A stretch of 64,000 bases of DNA from Ryuthela nishihirai (GCA_038380435.1 JAWZYU010000759.1:1-64000); one strand, 5' to 3'; positions 33,635 through 45,319 are shown, numbered from the stretch's first letter. Notes: generated from the sequence alone by a model not told the origin. Made by a program: numbers and translations.

Positions 33635-34784
33635 TATATGACCTAGTATTCATAACAGAACTAGCCCATTTTTTTGTTAATTAATATATAATCAATCATA
33701 TTCTTATGCAGCCCATCTGATGAAACCCATGTATACTTATGTGCATTACGGTGTTTGTAATAAATTTTAGTTATTCTGAAACCATTAAGTTTACTTACTT
33801 GTAGGAGATGTTTTTCCATTTTAGCTGCCAATACCAAAGGAACCTATCCCCCACCCCAAAGGTCAGAGTTAGTACCAACTTGAGCATTGAAGTCACCTAG
33901 AACAAGGGTAATATCTCGTTTCTTGACATAATGCAAAATATCTTGAAGTTGTGAAAAGAGAAATTTAAAATTATTTTTAAGAATCTAACCATCTGGTTTC
34001 TTGCAAGCCAAGATTATCTAAATTTTAATGGTGGAATTCTTCTGTGAGGACATCCAGAGAATAAGCTCTGTGTAGAGTCCTCACATTCCAACTACCTATG
34101 GAGAGAAAATGGTTAGTGGGATGTTTAAAGAAGCTATGTTTCTTGAGAGAGGGAATGCAGACAATATCAAACAGCCCCCTACGCAGGCATGGGGCAAAAA
34201 CTGTTACCCCACACTAAAGGCCAAAGCCTTCTACACTGGAAGACTTCCTCCAATGTAGAATTTGAATATGCCCGTAGAAGCAAGAGTTCAGGTGCCTGCA
34301 ATGACATTTGCTCAGAATTATCCATCAGCTGATAAAAACATATCCTGGGAATCTATTCACTTGAGTCTGTCAACCCACAAAGAAACAGAAAACACAGCAG
34401 AAGATTCGCCCTTCACAAAAGCCCACCAGTGCAACAAATTCAGGATCCATAATCAAGCTGAGAACCTTGTTTCAGTCCAGTCCAGTATGTTTATATGGTC
34501 AGTACCAGGACCCTGTGTGGTTGACCACTCCTCAGCAGGATAGAAAGAAAAGTAGCCATAGTTGTTCAGATCAGTAGGCCACACTAATCTGGCAGCCCTC
34601 CCCTTCTGTTCACCTCCACAAGAGAGTATCTCTTTTGAAAGGTACTAATCGCCTGCACCATGAGAAGGCGGGATCGGACATTAGGTGCTAGGCCTGGCTG
34701 ATTCTGTGCATCATCACCAGGGATTGGTGCATAGCTCTCCTTCTAGTTACTACCTAGCTACCACTTACAGGCCACTTAGACGTC

Positions 34785-35231
34785 ATAGTTTCCTGCACAT
34801 GAATGCCCATCTCTAGCATTCAAATTACGAGTGAGTTGCACCACAATATCCCTTCTGTTGGCTTGTACCATACGGGACTTACTTTGCTCACCTCTAGCAT
34901 GGATGAGCCATGGTCAGCCCACACCTTCGTGGTTTTACCCACCTCAAACCACTCTTTAAAGGTACTAAGCACGACTGACCGTGAGCACCCCAGAAGCATT
35001 GCTGCCTTATAAATGCTCTGATCCAGTTGCCTGGCCATAGCAATTTGATCTTTGTGAAACTCATTTAAGTCCACTGCCTTTCCCATCTGAAGAACAAGAA
35101 TAACAGTGATTAACAGAGCTTAGTATCAGGTGTTTTTTATACCATTCATAATGTTCACACGCACCTTTACCTGAAGTTGCTTCAATTTGCATAAACCTGT
35201 ACTGATCATAATGTTTTGGCTTTTCGGTGTA
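34785..35231 (-). mobile_element. Tc1-like transposon, family B, copy 3 (N-terminal half, minus strand)
   Basis: The minus strand runs from the terminal repeat (complement of ATAATGTTTTGGCTTTTCGG) through an open 88-codon N-terminus, MGKAVDLNEFHKDQIAMARQ. This is a helix-turn-helix DNA-binding domain continuing to CSRSVVLSTFKEWFEVGK. It then jumps, by deletion, to the 'CATGTGCAGGAAACTATGA' position where copy 2 also ends. The N-terminal frame is the best preserved Tc1 frame in the window. Confidence 0.8.
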
Positions 35232-35435
35232 TATTTGTATTATATATATAATATAAATAATATAAATATTTTATATATAATTATATATATATAGTATTTT
35301 ATTTAAATATAAATAGTAATAGTTTTTTTTATAAATATTATATTTTCAAGAAACTTACCCTCTTAAGCTGCAAGGGTTTCTTGTAATTAATTTCTTATAT
35401 AATTCTGTGTCTTTATTTCTGTTGGAAGAGGGGGG

Positions 35436-36200
35436 AGGGTGTTGGCTCAGTCGTAGTGCACTATGCTCATAATCTGTAATTTCCAGTTTTGAGGTACAAC
35501 TGTGCCTGCGTTGAGATTTATTTCTACCCTACTCTGCCCTGCCATGGTCAGAAAGGGGACACGAAAGGTTGCCGTCCATCTGATGAGATGCCAGTCATAA
35601 CCCCATGTGCAGGAGAGCCATACCCTGTGTGCAAGTTAAAGAATACTTGGATCAAGGCTACCTCGATGGTTAAGGCCATGACAACTATTTTAATGGCATC
35701 ATGTATGAAGGAAAATGTTTATAAATTTTATTGTAATATTATGGCATTTAGTTGTAGGATATACCTAAAAAATGAAATAAAATATTAAATATATTACTCT
35801 TATGGCAATAATGCAAAATAATAATGTTGTATAACTTTTAATTGAATACAATGATTATTATTCCATTTATTATATGAATTAAATGAATAAAACAATTAAT
35901 TATTCTAATTAAATGAATAAAACAATAATTAATTATTCTAATTAATTATTGTTTTATTTATTTGTAAGGTATAACTTAAAGCAACCTGTTATAATATTTC
36001 ATCAAAATTTAAGAAAGTTTCCCTTCATACTTGACGTCATCAAAAGTGTTGTCATTGGCCTTCATTATCAAGGGTGGGTTACTATCTGTCCCCCATCAGC
36101 TGACCAGTGGGTCCTCTCCCCCAAACATTCTCTGGGACCTTGGGGTTGTTGATTTAGCCCTTTATGTGTAAAAAAGTGAAGCTCAGATGCAAAACAATCT
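35436..36200 (+). mobile_element. SINE1 copy D, split by a MITE
   Basis: Head 'TTGGCTCAGTCGTAGTGC...CATAATCTGTAATTTCCAG' and body to 'GTTAAAGAATACTTGG' lie at 35436-35671. The rest, from 'CTATCTGTCCCCCATCAGCTG' to 'AAGTGAAGCTCAGATGCAAAACAATC', lies at 36063-36200. It is more diverged than copies A-C, so it is older. Confidence 0.75.
35672..36062. mobile_element. MITE-like element inserted in SINE1 copy D
   Basis: 391-bp insert with inverted ends. The left starts AAGGCCATGACAACTATTTT and continues to a GTATGAAGG phrase; the right end in reverse reads AAGGCCAATGACAACACTTT and reaches the same phrase. Together about 45 bp pair with few mismatches. The interior is non-coding and AT-rich, with near-tandem 24-bp repeats and a perfect 20-bp inverted repeat with a 3-base loop (35916-35935 and 35939-35958). 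A TTA or TA target duplication is possible but not clear. Confidence 0.68.
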
Positions 36201-36416
36201 CACCAAACTTCTGTTGGATTTACTGGGAAAAGTTTCTAACTGTTCAAATTATCAACCTCTTTATCAGGATATATATAGTAAGAGGAAAACTGAAAGTGCC
36301 TGAAAAGCTAAGGATAGAAACTTGTAGTTAAAGAGTACAAAAATAATATTAGCTGCAATAACATATATATAGATGTTTATGTTTTGAAAATTTCAAATTG
36401 TTGTCTTGTTTTGCAG

Positions 36417-36591
36417 AAAACGTTTTTTCAATGAAGAACTTTTGCAAAAATATAAGGAAGCAATTAGCAAAGCTGTTGAGACAGCAGCTCATCATAACCT
36501 GAGCCCCATATCTGGCAAAACTCTTGTTCTCTGTGATTTGACTAACCCTTTAATTGAAGCTCCTGATAAAGTGTCTAATAGTCTGCAAAAG
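36417..36591 (+). CDS. TEP1: TEP1-like exon B (end of TROVE, start of alpha/beta region)
   Basis: Second recognisable TEP1-like exon. Its acceptor is very strong (TTGTCTTGTTTTGCAG) and its donor is AAG|GTATGA. It enters in phase 2, completing an Arg codon with exon A, and leaves in phase 0. The peptide contains NEELLQKYKEAISKAVE, then HHNLSPISGKTLVLCDLT. These match the TEP1 helix '.LN.Y..A...AV' and the following strand 'LPGRT.LV.LT'. The strand corresponds to the first strand of the von Willebrand A-like fold that follows TROVE helices in Ro60/TEP1 proteins (family knowledge). There are no internal stops. The flanking introns are 19,281 and 24,613 bp. Confidence 0.85.
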
Positions 36592-38124
36592 GTATGAGTT
36601 GACTTCCATTTGGCATTTTTATATTAATAACAAATTTTTCTTGTAAAATATTTTAATATCTTCCAGAAGATTTTGCAGATTTATCTAATAAGTATATATA
36701 GATGATTTTGAAGTTCAAAAATTATTTTTGAATTCATTAATATACATCGAAATTATTGTTTTCAAATAAGTCAGCCTCTCCTTCCATATGACTAACCTCT
36801 CCAGGAAATATAGTCAACTTCTCTTTCCACATTCTATGCATGACCAGTCATATGAAGAACAAACCAGATATGCCATTTTAAGTAAACTAATCCAATCTCT
36901 AAAACCTTCACTTAATACATTTTTATGAAATTTGTAACACCCATAGCTCCCATATTGAGATGGGAATGTCTGATTATTTAGATTTTTTGAATGTATAGTT
37001 TTTGAGTTATGTATAGTTTTTCAAAAACAGCAAAAGAAATATTCTGTTCATTTCCATTTGTTTTCTAATATTTTGTGTTCTGTTGAAGTTTCAGGAATAA
37101 ACATAGTTTCATTTTAGAGCTGTTAGCTTAAAGTGTTGCTTTAAAATGAAGTGCAGCATATGCAGATTAAAATAATGAATAATTTTGAGGTTACTGACAT
37201 GTAAGTTTCACTTTAAATCCCAAAATATCGCTTTGTAATTTTTAAAAAAATCGCATTTGTTTATATTTATATAGTAGTAACATTTGTTGAAAGATTCGAG
37301 ATGGGATCATATTTAAAGTAGTGTGCAAAAGTTATAGTCATGATTTTTTATTTTATTCTAAGCATACATCGATAATGACACATTCGATCAAGGGACGGAT
37401 TTTCTATCAAGCCCAATAGGCTTATTGCCTGGAGCCTGTGGAAAGTTTAAGGTTGACGAAAAGCTTTTATAATTGACTCAAAAATAAACAAATTGCTAAT
37501 TGAACTTCAAAATTTTTTTCTAATAGAAATACTTATAAAAAAAAAACTACTATTTTTATTAGAGTTATTTTACTTATTTATGAATATTGAAGTACCAGTA
37601 CATATACAAATGAGAGCTGAGACCGTTCGGTTGAGAGTAGTGTATGTGAAGGTAGTCATTTCTGTCCCATGATTGACCAAAGATAGTTTTTTTCTATATT
37701 TCAACTTTGAGAAAAAAAGTTTCACTCTTCATAACTTGTTCTGAAAAAATAATGAGATACATTCTAGAAACGACTATTAGTGCACTGATAACACTAGATA
37801 AGAAATTGAAACTTTTTTTTTATAACATAGACTGAATAGGATGCTTTTAACTAATTTTGGGGTGCTAAATTTAAATATGACTGTGAAAAATATGCAGCAC
37901 ATAGTTTTTTTTTAAATTACGGATTGATGTATTTAAAATTTCAATGAAATACAATGTGACTTGTTTTATTAAATTTCAATTTAAAACTCATTAATTAATT
38001 GCATGATCATAGCGAAAAAAATTTGGAACATACTTCTAGACCACTGAATATAAAGTAGCAAATGAAATAATATTGAAATGCAAAATAAGAAAACATGGGT
38101 AAGGATTTTTTGAGTTATGTATAG
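36592..38124. other. Unassigned intronic DNA after exon B
   Basis: No gene recognised. The phrase TGAGTTATGTATAGTTTTTC followed by AAAAACAGCA occurs at 37003-37032 and again at 38110-38140, as direct repeats about 1.1 kb apart. The sequence between them is AT-rich and non-coding. Confidence 0.45.
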
Positions 38125-39300
38125 TTTTTCAAAAACAGCATAAGCAAAAGAATGTCATCAAAAATGAATTTAGAAGAATAACATTTTTGTCTTTTATGTG
38201 CTTCTGCAAGAACCAGCAGTAGACACCCATCATTGCTGGTCCCACCTGTCTTGGTATCTCTCCTCCATGGTTTGGATATCCTGATGAAATCTTTCCTCTT
38301 GCTCATAACTGACATCTCCTAGGTTTTTGGGAAAGAAGTTGAGATGTGAGTGCAAGAAATGGATCTTCAGAGACATTCAGCAGCCAAGATTTTCATAGTT
38401 TTGAGAAGATCTTGAATGAGCTGATGGTAGTTTTCCTCTTTGTGATTCCTCAGAATATTCTGGATCACAGACATCAAGGATTTCCATGCAGCATGCTCCT
38501 TCATATTCAATCCTTCTTCAAAGACAGTATCATTCAGTAGCTTCTTGATCTGAGGACCAACAAGTTCCCTTCTTTGAGTTTGTCATTACTTAGTTTTGGA
38601 AATTTTTCCTTCAAGTGCAAAATGCTTTACCAGTTTTGTCTATAGCCTTTGTAAAGTTTTTCGTAAGCCCCAGTTTGATGTGTAGTGGTGGGAGCAGAAC
38701 ATCAGAGGGGTCAACTAGAGGCTTATACTTCACATTACTCTTTCCAGGAATAAAAAAATCTCTTTTGGGTCAGTATTTTGTTTTGTAGTGTTCCTTTCTG
38801 GCCCTACTGTTCCACAAACACAGAAAACAGCAAAATTTTGTGAAACCTCCTTGAAGCCCGAGCAAGAGAGAGATGACTTTTATGTCACCACAAATTGTCC
38901 ATTTAAATTGCTCATATTTTACAACAGTGAGTATTTTTTTCATGCTTTCATAAGTTTCCTTCATTCCCACAGCATGTGTCACTGGAATGGAAGGTTTTTT
39001 GGTTTCTTTTATGAAAAAGGACAACTTTTAAGCCAAATTTTGATGAATCTATAAATAAACGTCATTCCTTAGGGTCATGAGTTGTTCCAATTCCTTCCAT
39101 CAGCCCTGAAATATCTGTGCAGAAACACAAACTATCTTGCATCTCGTAATAAGCAGATAAAGTCAGATTTCTTTCTGAACAGTGAAATTCTGGTACCCTT
39201 GGCAAGAAGATTCCAATCTGGAACCTACATAGGTCATTCAGAAAGTAAATAACGTTTGCGTATAGAGTCTGCGCTGGTTCCTGGTCAAGTCTCAATTATC
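38125..39300 (-). pseudogene. Decayed copy of a multicopy arthropod gene family of unknown function
   Basis: The minus strand contains, in order, CSERNLTLSAYYEMQDSLCF, SIPVTHAVGMKETYESMKKI, CGDIKVISLLLGLQ followed by FTKFCCFLCLWNSRAR, LLPPLHIKLGLTKNFTKAI, and KIHFLHSHLNFFPKNLGDVS followed by ERFHQDIQTMEERYQ. I recognise these blocks from a family of about 400-600 residues. It is present in many near-identical copies in spiders, other arthropods and some cnidarians, usually annotated as uncharacterised. Its abundance suggests a mobile-element origin, but the function is not known to me. This copy has several stops and frameshifts and no introns are evident. Confidence 0.75.
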
Positions 39301-39890
39301 TGCTGAAACAAAAAATTGCGCTTCCCCCCCCCCCATGGGTCTATGAAGTCAATTCATTGTTGCCAATAGAAACATCATAGGGTTCACTTTCCACCACCAA
39401 AATTTAATATTTCTAGATTAAATACATCGTTTGCAATATTTGTTTGAAAATTTGAAATTTGCAAATTTTTCCACCATTAGAGGGCACAATTATAATTTTC
39501 GGAAGATTTAAAAAGTGTGAATCATAGTATTTTATCAATTTCTTTTAACAGAAAAAAAATTTTTCATTTATCTCCAAAAACACAATTATCTGCTAAAACT
39601 AAAAAGATGTGTTTTCTCACCCCCTCTAGGTCTAAAGGGGGTCAACTCATTGGCAATGGAAACTTCGTAACTTTCATATTCCACTACCAAAATTTGAAAT
39701 TTCTAGCATAAATTCATCATTTGCAATATTCGTTTGAAGTTTTTCAATTTTCAAAATTTTCCACCTCTAAAAGGCGTAATTATAGCTTTAGAGAGTTTGA
39801 AAGTGCATATCGTATTATTTCATTAATACCTATCCAACATAAAAATAATTTTTAATTTATCTCTGTAAACAAAAAAGTTCGATGCTACAG
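39300..39890 (+). repeat. R1 repeat, two tandem units
   Basis: Two head-to-tail units of roughly 290 bp. Each has 'TTGCCAATAGAAAC/TTGGCAATGGAAAC', 'CCACCACCAAAATTT', 'GCAATATT.GTTTGAA' and 'TTTTTCATTTATCTC'. They match one arm of the 9.5-kb foldback. A 13-base C run precedes the first unit. Confidence 0.6.
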
Positions 39891-41163
39891 ACAGACAGAT
39901 CACAAACTGAAACTATTATCTCGTTTTCTTTGAAAACCAGATGAAAACAACTGTGAAATCTAATATCATATAGAATATCATTTAAACCTTTACTATTCTG
40001 TAAATGGTAGCTAGGGGGAAGGGCTGAAAGGAGAGCTATGTACCAATCCCATGTGATGATGCATAGAACAGGTCAGGCCTAACACCTAATGTCCGACCCC
40101 GTCTTCTCATGATGCAGGCTATTAGTACATTTCAAAAGAGAGATCTTTTGTAGACGTGAACAGAAGGGGAGGGTTGTCAGATCAGTGTGGCCTATTTATT
40201 TGGACAACTATGGCTACTTTTTTTTTTTCAGTGCTGCTCAGGAGTGGTCAACCACACAGGGCCCTGGTGCTAACCATATGTACTACCTGAACGGAATAAT
40301 GTCTCTGAGCTTGATTATGGATCCCAAATTTGCTGCACTGATGGACCTCTGTGTAGAGAAAAATCTTCCACTCGGTTTTCTGTTTGTTATGGGTTGAGAG
40401 CCCCCAAGTGAATAGATTCACAGAATGTTTTATCAGCTGGTGGATAATTCTGAGCAGAGGTCATTGCAGGCACCTGAACTCTTGATTCTATGAGCATCGT
40501 CAAATCTTACATTGGTTGAAGTCTTCCAGTGTTATATGACTTCAGCCTTTAATAGTGGGGGAAAGGGTCTTTTAAAAATTTGAACCAATTTTTGAAATTT
40601 TTGGATAGATCCTTTCCCCCACCATCAATTAGGGGGGGGGGTTTAATATTGTTGGCATTCCCTCTCTCAATAAACATAGTTTTTTTAAACATCTCACTAA
40701 CCATTTTCTATCCCTAGGTAATTGGAATATGAGGACTCTGCACAGAGAATATTCTCTTGATATTCTCATGAAAGAATTCCACCATTATAATTTAGATATT
40801 CTCAGCTTGCAAGAGACCAGATGATCAGATAAAGGTCAGATTCTTAAGAATAATCTTAAATTTCTCTTTTCAGGGAGGGAAGATGGAAAGTATCTGCGAG
40901 ACCTTGGTTTGCTTCTTTGCAGACACACTAGTGATGTTCTTATAGGATATGAGTGCATAAATGAAAGGTTTCTTAAAACAAAATATCAAACAAGCATTAA
41001 TGACTTGAATGCTATCTGCTGTTATGCCCCCCACTGAGGTGCCGATGAGGATGAGAAGGATAGGTTTTACAGACAACTTCAGGATATTTTGAATTCTGTC
41101 AAGAAAGGAGATATCACCCTTGTTCCAGGTGATTTCAATGCTAAAGTTGGTACTGACTCTGAC

Positions 41164-41237
41164 CTTTGGGGAGGGGTGATAGGCCCATTTGGTATTGGTA
41201 CTTTGGGGAGGGGTGATAGGCCCATTTGGTATTGGTA
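41164..41237 (+). repeat. Exact 37-bp tandem duplication inside RTE g
   Basis: The unit beginning CTTTGGGGAGGGGTGATAGG and ending GGTATTGGTA occurs twice without any difference. Other RTE copies have it once. A 37-bp insertion shifts the endonuclease frame. Confidence 0.92.
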
Positions 41238-41365
41238 GCTGAAATGGACAAATAGCTCCTACAAGTAAATAAACTTAATGGTTTGAGAATAACTGACACT
41301 TATTACAAACACTGCAATGTACCTAAGTACACATGGGTTTCACCAGATGGGCTGCATAAAAATAT

Positions 41366-42065
41366 TTTTAATGCAGATAAATGTTCTACAATGAACTGTG
41401 ATGTGATGTATTGTCTTGATGCTCGCGTGAACTACAGCGTGAGAATTATGTCACCAGTGACTTCAAACAAAGAACCTAACTGAAAAATAAGAAAGAAAGA
41501 GTTGTATGAATAGGAATTGGAGTGTGAAAGGAAACATAGTCTTAGTTTCTATATGGTAAGATAATCTAAAGAAGAAATGTTTTATGTGGTGTGTGCACAG
41601 GAGATTAAATAAGTTATTAGTGTTGATCCTGTTTGTGGACTGATAAGAAATATAAGGATATTTAGGACACGTAAAAATATGACTGAGGAGATTTTATGTT
41701 AGTTGACATACAGAGCTGATTTCAACTTTTCTGTAGGAAGAGTTTATCAATTAATGTATAGTTACATTTAGTTTGTGTGTGAGAATTGGTAAGGTTATTC
41801 TCGATAGATTGCAGATTTGTTTACAAACATGATTGTACTGCTCATTGACTGATATAAACCTTATTTATGATTTAAGTGTAAATTGTAATAAGATGCTAAG
41901 TTCTTCTGAAGATTTATTTTTATACTGATATAGATTTCGGTTGGTTGACTTTAGTTTATATAAATGTTTTCATTCATAATTTTGTAATAAATTATTTTAG
42001 AATTGGAATTGTTATATGCTATATTTTGAACTCATGCTCAGTTTTCATCCATTTAACTCATAACA
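41366..42065 (-). mobile_element. Solo LTR (LTR-2), minus-strand copy, ATAT target duplication
   Basis: 700-bp insert in RTE g between ATAT at 41362-41365 and ATAT at 42066-42069. On the minus strand it starts TGTTATGAGTTAAATGG and is alignable along its length to the 8715-9397 copy. Its 3' terminus is mutated (ends AAAA rather than AACA). The empty-site sequence is known from RTE copies h and i, so the borders are firm. Confidence 0.8.
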
Positions 42066-44358
42066 ATATGATTATATATTGATTAACAGGAAATCGCCTG
42101 ATTCTGTTAGGAATACCTTGCTTTATAGGGGAGCTGGAATTGGAACTGACCAGAACCTTGTTAAAATTATCTTGCAACTTAAACTTAAGAAGTGTTGTGC
42201 TAAGGTTAAAGAATGACCTTTAGTTCTGAAGCTCTGAAAGACCCAATTATAGCTAAAGCTTACCATGATAGGTTACTTAGTCATTATGACAGTCATGGTT
42301 TGCTTACTACCGACGTTGAAGAAGAATGGGGCCATTTTAAACAGGTTTTGCATGAAACTAGCAGTACTCTTTTAGGAAAAAAAGGAGCAGAGGAGGCAGA
42401 ATTATTTGAGTGATAAGGCACTTAAGGTTATTTCGGAAAGAAAGACCTGCAGTAATGCCCTCATCAATACCCTACTACTCGTAATGGAAAGCATTACAGA
42501 AAGCTTAATAAACATGTAAAGGATCAGTTAGCAACTGATAAGAATCTTTAGCTTGATGGTTTGGCTGACAAAGCTGAAGAAACGGTTAGAAAGCACAACA
42601 GCAGAGAGCTATACTTTTGAGCTGAGAAGATCAAAATTCAGAGCCAGACTTTAACATTCTCAGGCCCAAAGTTATGACAAGAGTAAGAGGCCCTAAACTA
42701 CATTAAGTTTAAGAATTTCGGAAGTGGAAATAAGTTACATACTCTGATTGAAGGGAACGTTAAGAAATAAATATGAATTTGGGCTAGTGAAAATATTATA
42801 CTTGCACTGGTTTATAATAATTACTGTTTGACATTTTCATTCAGTGTTTGCACAATGATTAATTAAAATATAAAATTTTGTGACACAATAGACTTAAATT
42901 TTTGAGGCCCTTTTGAATTGTGAAGCCCAAATCTGTGGCTTAGTTAGCTTTTGCATAAGTCCACCCCTGGCTGTACTAGATAGTTAATGTTTTGTGTGGT
43001 AGAAAACAGAAAGGTATACAGGAATTGAAGAATAAACAAAGTAAGGTCATAGAAGGTGATGATTCTGTTATGGCTAGGTGGGCTGAGCATTTCAGTGATG
43101 TTAGTTCTACTCATTGTTTGTAATGATAAATGCATTACAAACTTTAATATTGGCCCTATATCACAGTCTGAAGTTAATTTGACTATTTCTAAACAAACTA
43201 CATAAATCTCTAGGGTAGATAAAATTACTACAGAAATACTTAGAGCTGGTAATGTTTCTGTTAACACATGGATGACTGAAATTATTTTGAATATCTTTTA
43301 TGATAAAGGCACTGTTCCTTAGAATTTTACCAGAGCTGATTATTATTCCTATTTATAAAAAAAGGTGATCGCAGTTATTGTGATAACTATAGGGGTATCG
43401 GCCTGCTTTCTCTTCCAGATAAAGTTCTTTGCATGATTGTGTTTAATAAAATTAAGAATCTGGTTGATGGACAATTGTGAGATGAGCAATGTGGATTCAG
43501 AGGTGGTAGGGGATGTGTAGATCAGATTTTTTCACTTAGGCAGATTCTTGAGAAATGTTTAGAGTTTCAGAAACCTTTGGTTGCTAGCTTTTTTGATTTC
43601 AAAAAGGCTTTCGACTCTGTTGATCGTCATAATTTATGGTTGATTGTGAGATCATATGGTATACCGGACAAGTTAGTAAAAAAAAATGAAAGCTCTCTAT
43701 AATAACACTGAGTCATGTGTGAGAGTTGGTAAGGCTTATAGCAATTGGTTTAGCATTGCATCTGGTTCAACAAGGTGCATTTTGGTGTTCGACAAGAGTA
43801 AATTTTGTCTCTGTTTCCCTTTAGTTTGGTTATTAATTATTTTATGTGAAATTAACTGCATGGGAAAGATTTTGGCCTTAAGTGATCTAAAGATCTAAAA
43901 AAATTTGATATAGACTGTGCTGATGATTTGGCCCTTTTGGCAAATGATGTTGATGAGATGAACTCTTTTATTCCAGCTGTTGATTAGACTAGTAGTGTAG
44001 TAGTGGTGGTAAACAGAGAGAAAACTAAAGTGATGAAAATTGGTCAGGCAGGCTGTGATTCAGTTAATCTGAATGGTTGCAATCTTGAACAGGTGTCACA
44101 ATTTAATTATTTTGGAAGCTATGTAACAGAAAATGGTGATGTGCGGCATGAGATTAACAGATGGATAGGGATTGCTGCTGGGACTTTTAAGGATCTATGG
44201 AGAGTGTGGGGAAATAGGCTTATGCACCTAATGACTAAAATTAGACTATAATAATTTGGTTCTCTCTAGGGTTAGTTATGGTAGTGAAACTTGGACGCTT
44301 TGTAAACATGATAACAGGAAACTAGATGCTTTTGATTCTAGAAGCTTTCCCCAGTATA

Positions 44359-44995
44359 TTGGGTATTAGGTGGTTCAACTTTGTAAGTAATGATGAGCTT
44401 AGGCAAAGGAGTCTGCAAGTTCCTTGAAGCAGCATATTGCACAGAGAGAGACTCCATTGGTTTGTCCATGTTGCCCATATGTATTGTTATAGATTAGCGA
44501 ATAAGGTTATGTGTGTCTGAAGGCCTGAGGAAGAGGGGAGACCTAGGATGTGTTGGGCAGACAATGTCAAAGAGGACCTTGTTAGAATTGTTGTGCAGTG
44601 ACCAGATTCAGCAGATGTAGCTCAGGACATGCTTGGAGAACTGAATTGTACGGTCTAGTTGGATCTCCATAGCTTGTGGCTTCTTGAGGATCCAACTAGA
44701 CCGTACAATTCAGTTCTCCAAGCATGTCCTGAGCTACATCTGCTGAATCTGGTCACTGCACAACAATTCTAACAAGGTCCTCTTTGACATTGTCTGCCCA
44801 ACACATCCTAGGTCTCCCCTCTTCCTCAGGCCTTCAGACACACATAACCTTATTCGTTAATCTATAACAATACATATGGGCAACATGGACAAACCAATGT
44901 AGTCTCTCTCTGTGCAATATGCTGCTTCAAGGAACTTGCAGACTCCTTTGCCTAAGCTCATCATTACTTACAAAGTTGAACCACCTAATACCCAA
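44359..44995. repeat. Near-perfect palindrome: 307-bp arms, 23-bp spacer
   Basis: The left arm 44359-44665 is the 3' end of RTE g. The right arm 44689-44995 is its reverse complement. I find only about two or three mismatches over 307 positions, for example in ACTCCATTGG versus ACTACATTGG and GATTAGCGAA versus GATTAACGAA. The spacer is TCCATAGCTTGTGGCTTCTTG plus two bases. The arms are far more alike than any two RTE copies in the window, so this is a duplication of this copy, not a second insertion. Confidence 0.92.
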
Positions 44996-45319
44996 TGATA
45001 ATGTTCAGTATTTAGGTATTAGGTGGTATTTCAGGTATTAGGTGGTTCTAATACCCACCTAATACCCAATGATAATGTTCAGTGGAATATTTTTGTAATT
45101 GAGGAAACTCTACTCAAGTCTCAGATTGCATCCTCTCACGATACTGAATTCTCACACCTCCTGAAACTAAATCCTAGTTACCTGCTTGATTTTCTGGAAA
45201 ACGTTGTTGAGGAAATCACCCACTAGCTGACTTAATATTTCTCAATTCTCAAACTTTCGACAAAACGTTGATTGAACAAATTTCCGCTTCAAACAAATTT
45301 CCATTTCGAACTAGTTTCC

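Larger units (their letters stand above)
32098..34777 (-). mobile_element. RTE-type LINE fragment f, carrying a Penelope-like element and a SINE2
   Basis: Minus-strand RTE with a 5' end at about 34777 (complement of CTACCTAGCTACCAC). It keeps the 5' UTR, a deleted and decayed endonuclease region (34.2-33.65 kb) and the linker before RT (32.09-32.56 kb). RT and the C-terminus are missing. Two later insertions with target duplications lie inside, 32564-33313 and 33428-33634. The whole fragment sits between two inverted Tc1-B half-copies. Confidence 0.82.
17136..36416 (+). other. TEP1-like intron between exons A and B (19.3 kb)
   Basis: GT-AG intron of 19,281 bp whose phase is consistent on both sides. 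It holds a mariner, RTE pieces, several Tc1 copies, an RNase H LINE, a Penelope-like element and four SINEs, all described separately. Stretches without a recognised element are 18863-19950, 21372-22188 and 35232-35435. These are AT-rich and contain only simple repeats as far as I can see. Confidence 0.75.
39996..44665 (+). mobile_element. RTE-type LINE copy g, plus strand, with solo LTR inside
   Basis: The only RTE in the window on the plus strand. It starts at the family's 5' end (TCTGTAAATGGTAGCTAG). It contains the endonuclease (LQETR, GDFNAKVGTDSDLWGG), the linker (42.1-43.0 kb), RT (VDHHNLW/AFDSVDRHNLW, motif C changed to CADDLALLAND) and the C-terminal domain to about 44665. It is interrupted at 41366-42065 by LTR-2, carries a 37-bp tandem duplication, and continues at its 3' end into a palindromic repeat of itself. 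Many frameshifts. Confidence 0.87.
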
